In this document: positions 9,210-18,155 of the stretch, in pieces
How positions within the stretch are numbered: position 1 is the first letter of the stretch
Layout: every line of letters starts with the position of its first letter
Assembly (NCBI GenBank): GCA_002389765.1
Contig: DGQM01000023.1
Coordinates: 173,904-237,903 of the forward strand
Length of the DNA stretch: 64,000 nucleotides
Reading direction: 5' to 3'
Source of the DNA: Bacteroidetes bacterium UBA4414
Lineage (GTDB): Bacteria > Bacteroidota > Bacteroidia > Chitinophagales > Chitinophagaceae
Notes under the pieces: generated by a model
What the model was told of the DNA's origin: nothing
Seen by the model: the letters and a program-made list of their open reading frames with translations, nothing else
The model's database searches: none
Made by a program: the position numbers and the translations under genes

Positions 9210-9980
9210 TTATTGTGCAGTCCAACCACCATCTATCGGCAAGGCAATACCCGTCATCTGTGCAGCATTGTCTGATGCCATATACAGTGCAGCTTGCGCT
9301 ATCGCTTCTATCGGTATAAATTCTTTTATAGCCTGCTTATCCAGCATTACTTTTTCTATCACATCTTCACGACTCATGTTGTGCGTTTTCATCTGGTCGG
9401 CTATCTGGTTATCTATGATAGGTGTGTGCACATATCCCGGGCAAATAGTATTGGCTGTAATACCAAACGGTGCGCCTTCTAATGCGATGGTTTTTGTAAA
9501 GCCAATAATGCCGTGCTTGGATGCTACATACGCGCTCTTGAATTCTGATGCAACTAAGCCATGTGCAGATGCAATATTGATAATACGCCCCCATTTGCGT
9601 TCTTTCATGCCCTTCCATACAGCTTGTGTAGTGTAGAACGCAGCTGTAAGATTGATGCCGATAATCGCATTCCACTTATCAGCAGGAAAATCTTCGATAG
9701 GAGATACAAACTGAATACCTGCATTGTTGACCAGTATATCTATACCACCAAACTTTGCTTCGGCCTCTGCTATCATTGCTTTAATGGTATCTGGTTGCAG
9801 CATGTTTGCAGGAGAGAAGATGTGTTGTATACCAAACTCATCTGCCACCTGTTTTGCTATCTCTGCACCATTGGGTTCCAGACCATTGAATACTATATTA
9901 TGCCCTTGTGCTGCAAATGCTTTTGCAATGCCCAGACCAATGCCACTTGTACTACCGGTAATCAATACTGTTTTTGCCAT
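9210..9980 (-). CDS. 3-hydroxybutyrate dehydrogenase-like short-chain dehydrogenase
   Basis: A 256-residue SDR with the NAD-binding TGSTSGIG (residues 9-16), NNAG (85-88), catalytic Ser138, Tyr151 and Lys155 (YVASK). The IASAHGLVASEFKSAYVASKHG block, the CPGYVHTPIIDNQI segment and the C-terminal PIDGGWTAQ closely resemble D-3-hydroxybutyrate dehydrogenases (interconverting 3-hydroxybutyrate and acetoacetate). It leads a two-gene operon with the alpha/beta hydrolase. The promoter element ends only 4 nt before the ATG, so the message is predicted to be leaderless. An alternative is another short hydroxyacid dehydrogenase. Confidence 0.93.
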   Translation of the reverse strand: MAKTVLITGSTSGIGLGIAKAFAAQGHNIVFNGLEPNGAEIAKQVADEFGIQHIFSPANMLQPDTIKAMIAEAEAKFGGIDILVNNAGIQFVSPIEDFPADKWNAIIGINLTAAFYTTQAVWKGMKERKWGRIINIASAHGLVASEFKSAYVASKHGIIGFTKTIALEGAPFGITANTICPGYVHTPIIDNQIADQMKTHNMSREDVIEKVMLDKQAIKEFIPIEAIAQAALYMASDNAAQMTGIALPIDGGWTAQ

Positions 9981-9984
9981 ACGC

Positions 9985-9992
9985 CAAATGTA
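9985..9992 (-). promoter_or_regulatory. Predicted -7 element (TACATTTG) of the SDR gene
   Basis: TAnnTTTG match with 4 nt between its last base and the ATG at 9980; the start site would fall at or next to the start codon. Confidence 0.6.
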
Positions 9993-10052
9993 GGTGAATA
10001 ATGTACTGCGCTACTAAACACGATGCAGTTTTTGCATAATATTAATAGTCGT

Positions 10053-11447
10053 TTATCGCAATTGCGGTATGCTGATGCCCGTCATGGTACGATACAGGTC
10101 TATAGCATACAGGTCTGTCATACCCGATATAAAATCTACTACAGATTGTACATTGCTATAGAGCGAACCATTCTTTGTATCAACCGGGAACTGGTTTGAA
10201 ATAAGCTGCACTATTTTGCCCGATTTCGTTTTTTCAGGATGCAGCACTGCATTTATGAACTCCTTCAGCAAACCACCAATCACGTTATAACCTGCTATTT
10301 CTATTTCTACTACCGATTTGTAGTTGTAAATGTATTTTACAGAATACGCATTTATCTCGTCTATCAGTGGTTTGTATTCCGCAGGCATACAGCTTAGCAA
10401 ATCTTTTTCAAGTTTGCCTGCAAGCAATACTTCTTCATGCTCCATGAAAATCTTTGATAGCTTCTCTACCATCAGCCCTATCCATTTGGCACGAATGAAT
10501 TGTACTTTCTGATTATCATCTACCAAGCCTTCTACTTTCTTCTCTACATAGGCAGCACTATTGTAATAATCGCTTTCCATATCGAAGAATGGATAGAACA
10601 GTTTTTTGATGGTAGCCAGCGATACAATGCCCAGCCTGTGCGCATCTTCCATATCTATGATGCGATAACAAATATCATCAGCCGCTTCTGTAAGGTATAC
10701 AAACGGGTGGCGCGCATACACATGCTCAAAGCCCTCTATTTTAGGCAGATTGAATGTTGTAGCCATCTGCCCGAACAATGCCAACTCGCTATCGAAGTAG
10801 CCGGATTTCTTGGTGGCAATGAGTCCTGTTTTTTTATTAAATCCTTCAGAAGAACTTGAAGGATATTTTACTATAGATGCTAACGTGCTGTAGGTGAGCC
10901 TGTAGCCACCTTCTTCTTTTTCGTTGAAGTTGTTGGTAAGTGTGCGCAGTGCGTTCGCATTGCCCTCAAACTTTTCAAAGTCTTTCAGCTGATTGGCAGA
11001 AAGGCTATCGTGTATCTGCCTTCTGTTTTCACCTTCAAGTTCTTCAAAATAGGTTCTGATGGCATCTTCGCCCGAATGGCCGAATGGCGGATTACCAATA
11101 TCGTGCGACAGGCATGCTGCCGCTATAACACTTGGCAATTCGTATTTGTAAAACTCCTTAAAGTCTTCTCCCTCGTTATTATACTTAGCAGCAATTGCAT
11201 CGCCTACGGCCTTGCCAAGTGAACGGCCTACGGATGCTACCTCCAGACTATGCGTAAGCCTGTTGTGCACAAACACAGCACCCGGCAGCGGGAATACCTG
11301 CGTTTTGTTCTGCAACCTGCGAAAGGCTGATGAAAATATAATACGGTCGTAGTCTCGCAGGAAAGACGTGCGGACACTATCAGGGTTGCTTATCTTGTCT
11401 GCACGGTCGCCCGTTCTTTTAGCGCTATAGAGGCTCTGCCAGTTCAT
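10053..11447 (-). CDS. dgt: Deoxyguanosinetriphosphate triphosphohydrolase (HD domain)
   Basis: A 464-residue dGTPase that cleaves dGTP to deoxyguanosine and triphosphate, limiting dNTP pools. The N-terminus has FRRLQNKTQVFP (residues 42-53) and the first HD ligand in RLTHSLEV (His66); the HD pair lies in CLSHDIGNPPFGHSGEDAI (His115, Asp116). Further HD-fold segments include EAADDICYRIIDMEDA near 255. Length matches the Bacteroidota dGTPase group. It begins 9 bp after the MarR-like regulator gene, so both share one transcript; the regulator could therefore influence dGTPase expression as well as the divergent TonB receptor. Confidence 0.94.
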   Translation of the reverse strand: MNWQSLYSAKRTGDRADKISNPDSVRTSFLRDYDRIIFSSAFRRLQNKTQVFPLPGAVFVHNRLTHSLEVASVGRSLGKAVGDAIAAKYNNEGEDFKEFYKYELPSVIAAACLSHDIGNPPFGHSGEDAIRTYFEELEGENRRQIHDSLSANQLKDFEKFEGNANALRTLTNNFNEKEEGGYRLTYSTLASIVKYPSSSSEGFNKKTGLIATKKSGYFDSELALFGQMATTFNLPKIEGFEHVYARHPFVYLTEAADDICYRIIDMEDAHRLGIVSLATIKKLFYPFFDMESDYYNSAAYVEKKVEGLVDDNQKVQFIRAKWIGLMVEKLSKIFMEHEEVLLAGKLEKDLLSCMPAEYKPLIDEINAYSVKYIYNYKSVVEIEIAGYNVIGGLLKEFINAVLHPEKTKSGKIVQLISNQFPVDTKNGSLYSNVQSVVDFISGMTDLYAIDLYRTMTGISIPQLR

Positions 11448-11456
11448 AGTGCAATG

Positions 11457-12104
11457 TTATGCAAGGCTTTCTAAAACCTCTTCTTTTTCGTTGGTAAAAA
11501 TATGATGATGAAACTTATCTAATTTTTTGAGGAAGTATAGCAGCTGTATTTTCTCATCTGTTTCAAGGTCGCCTGTTACTATTTCAGACACTTTGCCCAT
11601 TTTGCCGAAGATACTGTACAGCAATCCTTTGCCTTTATCGTTCAGCTTTACCAGTTTGCTGCGTTTATCTTGTTCATCGTCAAACTGATCTATCAAGCCG
11701 TTTTGCAACAGCCGTTTGATTATCTCCATACCCGTAGGCTTTTCGTGTATGTTTTTCGCAATTAATTCGGTTTTTTTTAAACAATTGTAGGTGAGAAGTG
11801 TTGCTAAATATCCAAATTCATCGACTGTTTGCAACGGTGTGTTTTCTAATGCCTTTTTAGAATACACCCTTGCATAGCGGTACATGTTGACAATCAATAT
11901 GGATATTTCTGTTTCAATCTTATTGCCATTATCTACCTGTTCGTATGGTTCGTTTCCCATGCGCAGATCTGCAGACGGGTCTGATTTTGTTTTATTAAAC
12001 AACCACACAGCAAAATCTTTGGCAGTGGGGCTCACTTTACCATCAACTTCAGCTTCATATTGCTCTGTGTAGGTTATTAATTCCTTTAAAAAATCGTAAG
12101 ACAT
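11457..12104 (-). CDS. MarR-like winged-helix transcriptional regulator (paralogue 1)
   Basis: A 215-residue DNA-binding regulator. The C-terminal half is a winged helix of MarR type: helix-turn-helix around residues 110-145 (LIAKNIHEKPTGMEIIKRLLQNGLI) and the wing with DEQDKRSKLVKLNDKGKGLL (145-165). The N-terminal 75 residues are extra compared with a typical 150-residue MarR. It is clearly homologous to the regulator at 20542-21180 over the HTH and wing, and like it lies divergent from a TonB-dependent receptor gene. The downstream dgt starts 9 bp after its stop. Probable role: ligand-responsive control of the adjacent receptor. Ligand unknown. Confidence 0.85.
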   Translation of the reverse strand: MSYDFLKELITYTEQYEAEVDGKVSPTAKDFAVWLFNKTKSDPSADLRMGNEPYEQVDNGNKIETEISILIVNMYRYARVYSKKALENTPLQTVDEFGYLATLLTYNCLKKTELIAKNIHEKPTGMEIIKRLLQNGLIDQFDDEQDKRSKLVKLNDKGKGLLYSIFGKMGKVSEIVTGDLETDEKIQLLYFLKKLDKFHHHIFTNEKEEVLESLA

Positions 12105-12159
12105 AAAATACGACTATATAATTACAAAAATAGAAAAATAGTACAAAAACATTCTAAAT

Positions 12160-12172
12160 TATTTGGTAAATA
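12160..12172. promoter_or_regulatory. Palindrome in the regulator/TonB-receptor intergenic region
   Basis: TATTT-GGT-AAATA, 5-bp arms around GGT, in the AT-rich gap between a MarR-like regulator gene and its divergent receptor gene. A candidate operator only. Confidence 0.3.
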
Positions 12173-12201
12173 GTATGATAATATCTTTTTTTGCAATCAA
12201 G

Positions 12202-12219
12202 TAGGCTGAAAACAGCCTA
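12202..12219 (+). other. Hairpin in the leader of the TonB-receptor gene
   Basis: Perfect inverted repeat TAGGCTG / CAGCCTA with an AAAA loop, 67 nt before the preferred start of the receptor gene at 12287. It argues that this stretch is untranslated leader. It could be an attenuator-type or stability element. Confidence 0.45.
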
Positions 12220-12286
12220 TTTCAGTATGAGACAGATAATATATTTATTCATTCTACTTACCATACAAATAGTAAAAACAACGGCT

Positions 12287-14722
12287 ATGACTTTCAGAAG
12301 ATTACTTTGTTTACTAATGATGCTGGTGATGCAAGCTGGACTATATGCCCAGCCAAGTGGTGTCATCAACGGGACAATTAAGGACAAAAAAACACAAGAG
12401 CCTATCCCAAGTGTAACAGTAACACTAGAAGGGACAACAACAGGTGCGGCATCTGATTTTGAGGGTAATTTCAGGATAGACAACATTCCACCCAAAACCT
12501 ACAATCTGAAGGTACAGGCTATGGACTACAAGCCACAGGTTATCTACAATGTGGTGGTAACATCGGGTAATGCACAGACCATTACCATAGAAATGGAGGC
12601 TAACAATATTAATCTGAATGAGGTGGTTGTGAGGGCTAATCCATTTCAGAAAAATGCGGAGACTCCTCTCTCCATACAATCATTATCTGCACAGGAAATA
12701 AAAAGTAACCCCGGCGGCAACTTCGATATCTCTCGCGTTATACAGGCATTCCCGGGTGTGGGTGGTACATCGGGTTCTGTAGGCGGTTACAGAAACGACC
12801 TGATAATTCGCGGTGGCGCACCAAACGAAAACGTGTATTATTTGGATGGTATTGAAGTACCTGTCATCAACCACTTTGCCACACAAGGCAGCGGTGGCGG
12901 ACCTACAGGTATCGTAAACATTTCTTTCATAGAAGATGTGTCGTTATATACAAGCGCATTTGCTTCTAAGTTTGATAACCCGCTATCGGGTGTATTGCAA
13001 ATGAAACAGCGCAGGGCAAACCCTGATAAAGTACAAGGCAACGTAAGGCTAAGCGCAACGGAGTTGGCAGTTACTGCCGATGGCCCCATCAATAAAAAAC
13101 TGACATTCCTTAGCTCTCTTAGGCGTTCATACCTGCAATTGCTTTTCGGTGCATTGCAACTACCAATCAGCCCTTCTTACTGGGATTTTCAGTATAAGTT
13201 GGATTATAAAATCAATAAGAATCTTTCTTTCTATACACTGGGCATAGGTGCAATAGACAATTTCAGTTTCAACACGCCTGATAAATTGACACCTGAAAAC
13301 ATATATATACTTAAGAGTAACCCTACCATCAACCAATGGAGCTATACCAATGGCTATGGTTTGAAAGGGTTGATGAAAAAAGGTTATTGGAACCTGACAT
13401 TCAGCCGCAATATGCTGAATAACCAATTGAACAAATTTGAGGATAATCAGAATCCTGTTGAGAGCCAACGCATATTGCGCATACGTTCTACTGAAGCAGA
13501 AAATAAACTGCGCTTCGACTTTAATAAAAACTACAACACATGGAGCTATAGCTGGGGCTTGATGGCACAATATGCACAGTTTGAAAATGAGGTATACAGC
13601 CGCGTACGTGCAGAGATAAAGGATGCAAACGGAAACATCGTACAACCTGCATACATCATCAATGCAAATACAAACATCAACCTGTGGAAGTATGGCGCAT
13701 TTGCACAAGTAGCAAAAAACCTCTTCAAAGAAAGACTTAATCTTTCGTTGGGTATCAGGACAGATGGTAACAGCTTTACAACAGATGGCAATAACTTAGG
13801 TAAAACCATATCTCCAAGACTGGCTGCATCTTTATTACTGATAGAAAATCTGAAATTCAACGCGTCTGTAGGCAGGTACTACAAAATACCTACGTATACC
13901 ATTCTTGGCTATCAATCGGCAGGTGTATTTACCAATAAGAGCAGCAACTACATACAGAGCGACCATTTAGTTTCAGGATTTGAATACATACCTAAAACAG
14001 GCATGCGATTTACACTGGAGGGCTTTTATAAAATGTACAGCAACTATCCTGTATCTGTAGTAGACGGTATATCGTTGGCTAATAAAGGTGGTGACTTCAG
14101 CGTACTTGGCAACGAGCCTGTGAGTGCTACCGGCAAGGGACGTAGCTATGGTGTGGAGTTTCAGTTTCAACAGAAGTTTACGAAGAACTTCTATGCAGTG
14201 CTTTCATATACCTACTATAAAAGCGAGTTTACAAATGCAAACGGTGTGTATGCACCTGCATCTTGGGATAACACACACCTGCTGTCTTTCATAGGTGGAT
14301 ATAAGTTTCGCAGAAACTATGAGCTGGGTGTAAAATTCCGTTATCAGGGTGGTGCACCATACACACCATTTGATATGACAGCATCTCAACGCAACTACTT
14401 ATCAAGCGGCGCAGCAGTGTACGACTATTCGCAATTCAACCAACTGCGTCTGGGCTCTTTCCACTCGATGGATATAAGGCTGGATAAAAAATGGAACTAT
14501 AGAAAATGGAGCCTTGATGTGTATCTTGATATCACAAACCTGTACCGCAGTGTACAACCTGAATATCCTAAATACACATTTGCACGAACAGCCGATAATA
14601 GTGCATTCCAAACTACAGACGGGCAAGCAATAAAGAGCGATGGTAGTAATGCAGTACCATTAGTATTGAAAGAATCGGACGCGGTATCTATACCAACCAT
14701 AGGTTTTATAGTAGAGTTTTAA
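12287..14722 (+). CDS. TonB-dependent outer-membrane receptor (carboxypeptidase-regulatory-like N-domain)
   Basis: An 811-residue outer-membrane receptor. From the preferred ATG at 12287 it has a signal peptide (MTFRRLLCLLMMLVMQAGLYAQ), then a carboxypeptidase-regulatory-like domain (about 25-110; GTIKDKKTQEPIPSVTVTLEG), a plug domain (about 115-230; ISRVIQAFPGVGGTSGSVGGYRNDLIIRGG, YLDGIEVP) and a 20+-strand barrel ending in the aromatic residue of IVEF. The frame is open to 12191, and ATG 12227 is an alternative start, but the intervening hairpin and signal-peptide form favour 12287. No SusD gene follows, so it is not a standard polysaccharide locus; siderophore, vitamin or peptide uptake is possible. 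It is divergent from a MarR-like regulator. Confidence 0.93.
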   Translation: MTFRRLLCLLMMLVMQAGLYAQPSGVINGTIKDKKTQEPIPSVTVTLEGTTTGAASDFEGNFRIDNIPPKTYNLKVQAMDYKPQVIYNVVVTSGNAQTITIEMEANNINLNEVVVRANPFQKNAETPLSIQSLSAQEIKSNPGGNFDISRVIQAFPGVGGTSGSVGGYRNDLIIRGGAPNENVYYLDGIEVPVINHFATQGSGGGPTGIVNISFIEDVSLYTSAFASKFDNPLSGVLQMKQRRANPDKVQGNVRLSATELAVTADGPINKKLTFLSSLRRSYLQLLFGALQLPISPSYWDFQYKLDYKINKNLSFYTLGIGAIDNFSFNTPDKLTPENIYILKSNPTINQWSYTNGYGLKGLMKKGYWNLTFSRNMLNNQLNKFEDNQNPVESQRILRIRSTEAENKLRFDFNKNYNTWSYSWGLMAQYAQFENEVYSRVRAEIKDANGNIVQPAYIINANTNINLWKYGAFAQVAKNLFKERLNLSLGIRTDGNSFTTDGNNLGKTISPRLAASLLLIENLKFNASVGRYYKIPTYTILGYQSAGVFTNKSSNYIQSDHLVSGFEYIPKTGMRFTLEGFYKMYSNYPVSVVDGISLANKGGDFSVLGNEPVSATGKGRSYGVEFQFQQKFTKNFYAVLSYTYYKSEFTNANGVYAPASWDNTHLLSFIGGYKFRRNYELGVKFRYQGGAPYTPFDMTASQRNYLSSGAAVYDYSQFNQLRLGSFHSMDIRLDKKWNYRKWSLDVYLDITNLYRSVQPEYPKYTFARTADNSAFQTTDGQAIKSDGSNAVPLVLKESDAVSIPTIGFIVEF

Positions 14723-14726
14723 TAAA

Positions 14727-14759
14727 ACAAATAAGCCACCCGATGGGTGGCTTATTTGT
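14727..14759. terminator. Bidirectional hairpin terminator
   Basis: A perfect 15-bp stem (14727-14741 with 14745-14759) with a GAT triloop, flanked by A/T runs, between the TonB-receptor gene (plus) and the convergent small secreted-protein gene (minus). Confidence 0.92.
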
Positions 14760-15056
14760 TTAGTATCTTTCTGAATTTGTCTTGTAGCGTTTCAATCGCT
14801 TCTCTGCCCTATCAAGTTTATCTTGTATCACATTCTTCTCATGCGAGTCCAACAGTTTATCTGCTTCGTATTTGTAGATTGTCTGTTTTATTATCTCCTG
14901 TTCTCGCATCAGCTTTCCATATTCTAACTCTGTCACTTTCTTTTTTTTATAAGCCGCTTTGATAATCTTTTCCTGGCTTTGTTGCATAGCGTTGAAGTTT
15001 TGCGCGCCGACATCCAATACAAGTAGTACAGCCAATAAAGTGATGATTGTTTTCAT
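14760..15056 (-). CDS. Small secreted coiled-coil protein, unknown
   Basis: A 98-residue protein with a signal peptide (MKTIITLLAVLLVLDVGAQ) and a mature part that is charged and helical, rich in Lys, Glu and Gln (KKKKVTELEYGKLMREQEIIKQ, then LLDSHEKNVIQDKLDRAEKRLKRY), consistent with a short coiled coil. It lies 21 bp after the membrane/TPR protein gene, on the same strand, and its stop abuts a strong terminator, which supports it as the last gene of that transcript. I do not recognise a family; periplasmic location is inferred. Confidence 0.7.
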   Translation of the reverse strand: MKTIITLLAVLLVLDVGAQNFNAMQQSQEKIIKAAYKKKKVTELEYGKLMREQEIIKQTIYKYEADKLLDSHEKNVIQDKLDRAEKRLKRYKTNSERY

Positions 15057-15077
15057 AACTACAAATTTTAATGGTTA

Positions 15078-17348
15078 CTAAATACCTAACTGGTGTTTCA
15101 TCATATCTAGCAGTTGCTGCTCTTGTGGCAGCCACGGATTACCTGATTCTATAGCATCTTTCAGGTATGTACGTGCATTATCATTATCTGCTTTTGCAAG
15201 ATATGCCTCTGCCAGATACAAGCTGGCTTTCCCATTCATCGGGTTCAGCTTCAAAGATGTTTTCATGGCACTGATTACATCATTTAGCTTTGTTTCATCT
15301 CCTGCCTTCCATAGCATACGATTGCTAAAGCCATAGAGATAATACATGTAGTCATTTGATTGATCGTAATTTAAAAATCTGGCAACGCTTTCTGCAGCTT
15401 TAACGTAATTGCCTGTTAATGCAAACAATGAACCCTCTGCACTATAAATACCTTTTTCAGAAGGATCAATGCTTTCAGCCTGCTCAAGATACATTTGTGC
15501 AGTATCTGCTTTTGCTTTTCTTTCTACCGGAGAAGATACAGCATTAGCCCACTGCAAGTAGGTTTGCCCCAAAGCAACAAATGTATTTACGTTGTCTTGC
15601 GGAGCTGAATGAAGTAACTGCAATGATAGTTTGTAGTTTTTCATTTGGTTATAAAAGCGTGATGCGTAGATGCCTTGCAATTCACTATCTTCATCATCAT
15701 AGCTAACGGCAGGATTCAGTAGCTTAGATAGACCTGATGCCCAAGTAGCATCATCAACTGATGAAGGCCAGCTAAATAATTTTTGAATTTGCTTATTACT
15801 ATTTACAGGTTTGTTTGCTTCTGTATATTTTAAAAAAATAGAAGCTACAGGATCTACATAAATAAGATTGTAATCCTTTCCCCAATAGAGATTAAACTGT
15901 ACATTACCTAGCTGAGATGTACTCAGCACAACATAATCGAAATTGTATTTTTTATCGAGCTCAGCAAATTTTGATGGTTGCTGGTAGATGCTGAAATAGT
16001 CATCAAAAAACTTCGCAGGAAATACGTCAAGGTCTCTTAAATCTATGTAAGATTTAAAGTGAGGGTAATTGCTCCAGAGCAAGTAAGACGATATAAAGTA
16101 ATCTGAAAAAGCAGTGCCCTTAATATTGTTTTGCTTTAAGAAATCTGCTGCTCCTGTAGGGTTATTCAACATTGCAACATGTATACCGTATTTGTTAGGA
16201 GACTTTGTAAACGAATACCATTTATTGCTAACTATAGCTATATAAAACAGTACAGTAATTCCTATAGAAATTACTGCTGCTTTTTCTGCAATGGTGTTAT
16301 ACAGTTTTATTGCACTTAGCCTTGATACACCGAGCAACCAACTAAGTGCGATTGGCAAAGACGGTATCAATACTATTTGAGCAAATGGTATGTTCCTGTT
16401 TGCTGTAAGTGACAGATAGGCAAACAATGGTATCATTAACAAATATCCAGCTAATACCGGTGATAAGAATTGTTTGAGTTGCTTGTGCTTGATTGCTGTT
16501 AGTAACTGCATTATCCAATAAGCTGAAACCAATACAAGTATTCCTATATGCAGCTTTGCTTGTAGTGTCCAGTATTGAACATCAGCATAAGAATAGAGCT
16601 CTGTAGTATACTTATTAGCCCATACCTGGCGGTATATCTCAAACGGTTGTTGCCACAATACAATTCCGTTAGGATTGCAAAGCACAGCCAACAAACTCAA
16701 TACAAACACAGCAGCAATTCTACCTGTTTGTTGCAAGACCTTTTTTTCTTTATTGAACAAATACGATATAAAAGAACCTGCTGTGGCTGTAGCCAATATT
16801 ACCAAACCAACGGGATAACCCTCATGCATATTTGCCCACAGGCATTGCAATGGTATCAGTGGCAAAAGATACTTCCATTCAAACCGTGGGTTTCTCCACA
16901 ACAGATATAGATATGCGGTGCAAAGCAAATGGCTTACCATTTCAGGACGGCCTGCCATCCTGTATTCTGATATGGCAAGGAAAGTAATCAATGATGCAAC
17001 AATCGCAAGTATATTACTTGTGCTGTTTGATACTAACCTGATTATTTTATACAACAACCATACGATGGCAACGTTTACAACAGATTGCAATAATAATACC
17101 GCTTCAGGGCCCAAGCCTTTTTCAAGAAAGGCTATAATTACCTCATAAAGCCATTTTACATTTATCCACTTTGCTCCTTGCATAGTATAGGAAAACACAT
17201 CTGTATGTGTTACCGCGCCGTGTTCCAGCATCCACCTACCCGCAAGCAACTGCCACCATACATCCGGTTCGCGAAGTTGCTTCATGCCAAGTGCAAAAGC
17301 ACACAAGGCAACTAATATAAATGCAATCTTAGATAAGCTGAGTTTCAT
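15078..17348 (-). CDS. Polytopic membrane protein with C-terminal TPR region
   Basis: A 756-residue protein. The first half (about residues 5-390) carries roughly ten or more hydrophobic segments; the EPDVWWQLLAGRWMLEHG motif after the first segment and the periplasmic loop pattern resemble GT-C-type or oligosaccharyl-transferase-like membrane proteins of Bacteroidota. Residues about 400-550 form a soluble domain (SSYLLWSNYPHFKSYIDLRDLDVFP). The C-terminal 190 residues contain TPR-type helical repeats (NTFVALGQTYLQWANA, AEGSLFALTGNYVKAAE, GKASLYLAEAYLAKADNDNA). It could be a lipid-linked sugar transferase, but no catalytic motif is certain. It may be co-transcribed with the small secreted protein gene that follows. 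Confidence 0.85.
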   Translation of the reverse strand: MKLSLSKIAFILVALCAFALGMKQLREPDVWWQLLAGRWMLEHGAVTHTDVFSYTMQGAKWINVKWLYEVIIAFLEKGLGPEAVLLLQSVVNVAIVWLLYKIIRLVSNSTSNILAIVASLITFLAISEYRMAGRPEMVSHLLCTAYLYLLWRNPRFEWKYLLPLIPLQCLWANMHEGYPVGLVILATATAGSFISYLFNKEKKVLQQTGRIAAVFVLSLLAVLCNPNGIVLWQQPFEIYRQVWANKYTTELYSYADVQYWTLQAKLHIGILVLVSAYWIMQLLTAIKHKQLKQFLSPVLAGYLLMIPLFAYLSLTANRNIPFAQIVLIPSLPIALSWLLGVSRLSAIKLYNTIAEKAAVISIGITVLFYIAIVSNKWYSFTKSPNKYGIHVAMLNNPTGAADFLKQNNIKGTAFSDYFISSYLLWSNYPHFKSYIDLRDLDVFPAKFFDDYFSIYQQPSKFAELDKKYNFDYVVLSTSQLGNVQFNLYWGKDYNLIYVDPVASIFLKYTEANKPVNSNKQIQKLFSWPSSVDDATWASGLSKLLNPAVSYDDEDSELQGIYASRFYNQMKNYKLSLQLLHSAPQDNVNTFVALGQTYLQWANAVSSPVERKAKADTAQMYLEQAESIDPSEKGIYSAEGSLFALTGNYVKAAESVARFLNYDQSNDYMYYLYGFSNRMLWKAGDETKLNDVISAMKTSLKLNPMNGKASLYLAEAYLAKADNDNARTYLKDAIESGNPWLPQEQQLLDMMKHQLGI

Positions 17349-17405
17349 CTGTATAAATCGTATCTGAAAAATACGGCTTAATACCTGTGTTTACAAACAA
17401 TAAAA

Positions 17406-17432
17406 ATGCCGTCTACATTTTGTAGCCGGCAT
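17406..17432 (-). terminator. Hairpin terminator of the small secreted-protein gene upstream
   Basis: Stem of two helices (ATGCCG and CTACA blocks, one mismatch between them) with a short A/T loop, followed on the minus strand by TTTTATT. It ends the transcript of the TonB-receptor / secreted-protein pair at 17471-20312. Confidence 0.8.
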
Positions 17433-17470
17433 AACTATAAACCCTTATCTGCCAAATTAAATCCTATCTA

Positions 17471-18124
17471 TTATTCTTTATCCTCTTTCTTACACTCGCC
17501 TAAGAAATATGTATTCTGCATTTTGCCCCACCAAGGTTTGCTCATGTCTGCATCTGTTTCTTTTGCAAAAAATCCTTCTGCTTTTTCGAAGTACGAAACA
17601 GCAGGTTTTTTACCCCCACCAAACATTTTTGGTGTAAAAAATTTGCTTACACCTGCCAGATAGTAGATGCGTGGGTTTTCTGCATTTACTTCTTTTGCTT
17701 TTTGCAGATTTTCTTCAAACAGTTTGCCATATTTCTGCCAGCGTGCTTGTGGCTTTACAGCCATACGTGCATTGGCTATCAGTGCAGACATTACATATGT
17801 TTCGTCATTGTCTTTACCTATTATGCCTACTGCTTCTCCCAGTTCTTTTTCAGCTTCATCCACATATGCATCTTTCTTGGCTTCTTCTTTTTCCATATAA
17901 GAAAGTTGTGCTTTGGCATATGCATTGTAGAAGTGAGAAGTCCATTCGGTATTCCACTTTTTAGCAATCAGATTGAGCTTATTGCTTGCTTCTACTTTCT
18001 TTTGGTAATCCATAGTAGTATCGAAAGCTAAGAATGTTTTCTTCAGCGTCTCGTTGTAGTCTTGTGCGTGGCAATTAACATAGCTGAATGCTGCAATTGC
18101 TGTGGCGATAATGTAACGTGTCAT
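17471..18124 (-). CDS. Secreted protein of unknown function, TonB-receptor partner
   Basis: A 217-residue protein with a signal peptide (MTRYIIATAIAAFSYVNCHAQ). The mature protein is helical with TPR-like spacing: KVEASNKLNLIAKKWNTEWTSHFYNAYAKAQLSYMEKE, then EETYVMSALIANARMAV-type helices and a final NPRIYYLAGVSKFF...AVSYFEKAEGFFA pair. It looks like a conserved periplasmic protein of Bacteroidota without a named function. It starts 31 bp after the stop of the TonB-dependent receptor on the same strand and is followed by a terminator, so both genes form one operon. A role in periplasmic handling of the receptor's ligand is a guess. Confidence 0.82.
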   Translation of the reverse strand: MTRYIIATAIAAFSYVNCHAQDYNETLKKTFLAFDTTMDYQKKVEASNKLNLIAKKWNTEWTSHFYNAYAKAQLSYMEKEEAKKDAYVDEAEKELGEAVGIIGKDNDETYVMSALIANARMAVKPQARWQKYGKLFEENLQKAKEVNAENPRIYYLAGVSKFFTPKMFGGGKKPAVSYFEKAEGFFAKETDADMSKPWWGKMQNTYFLGECKKEDKE

Positions 18125-18155
18125 TGATGTGATTGTTTTATGATTGAGTTATTAA

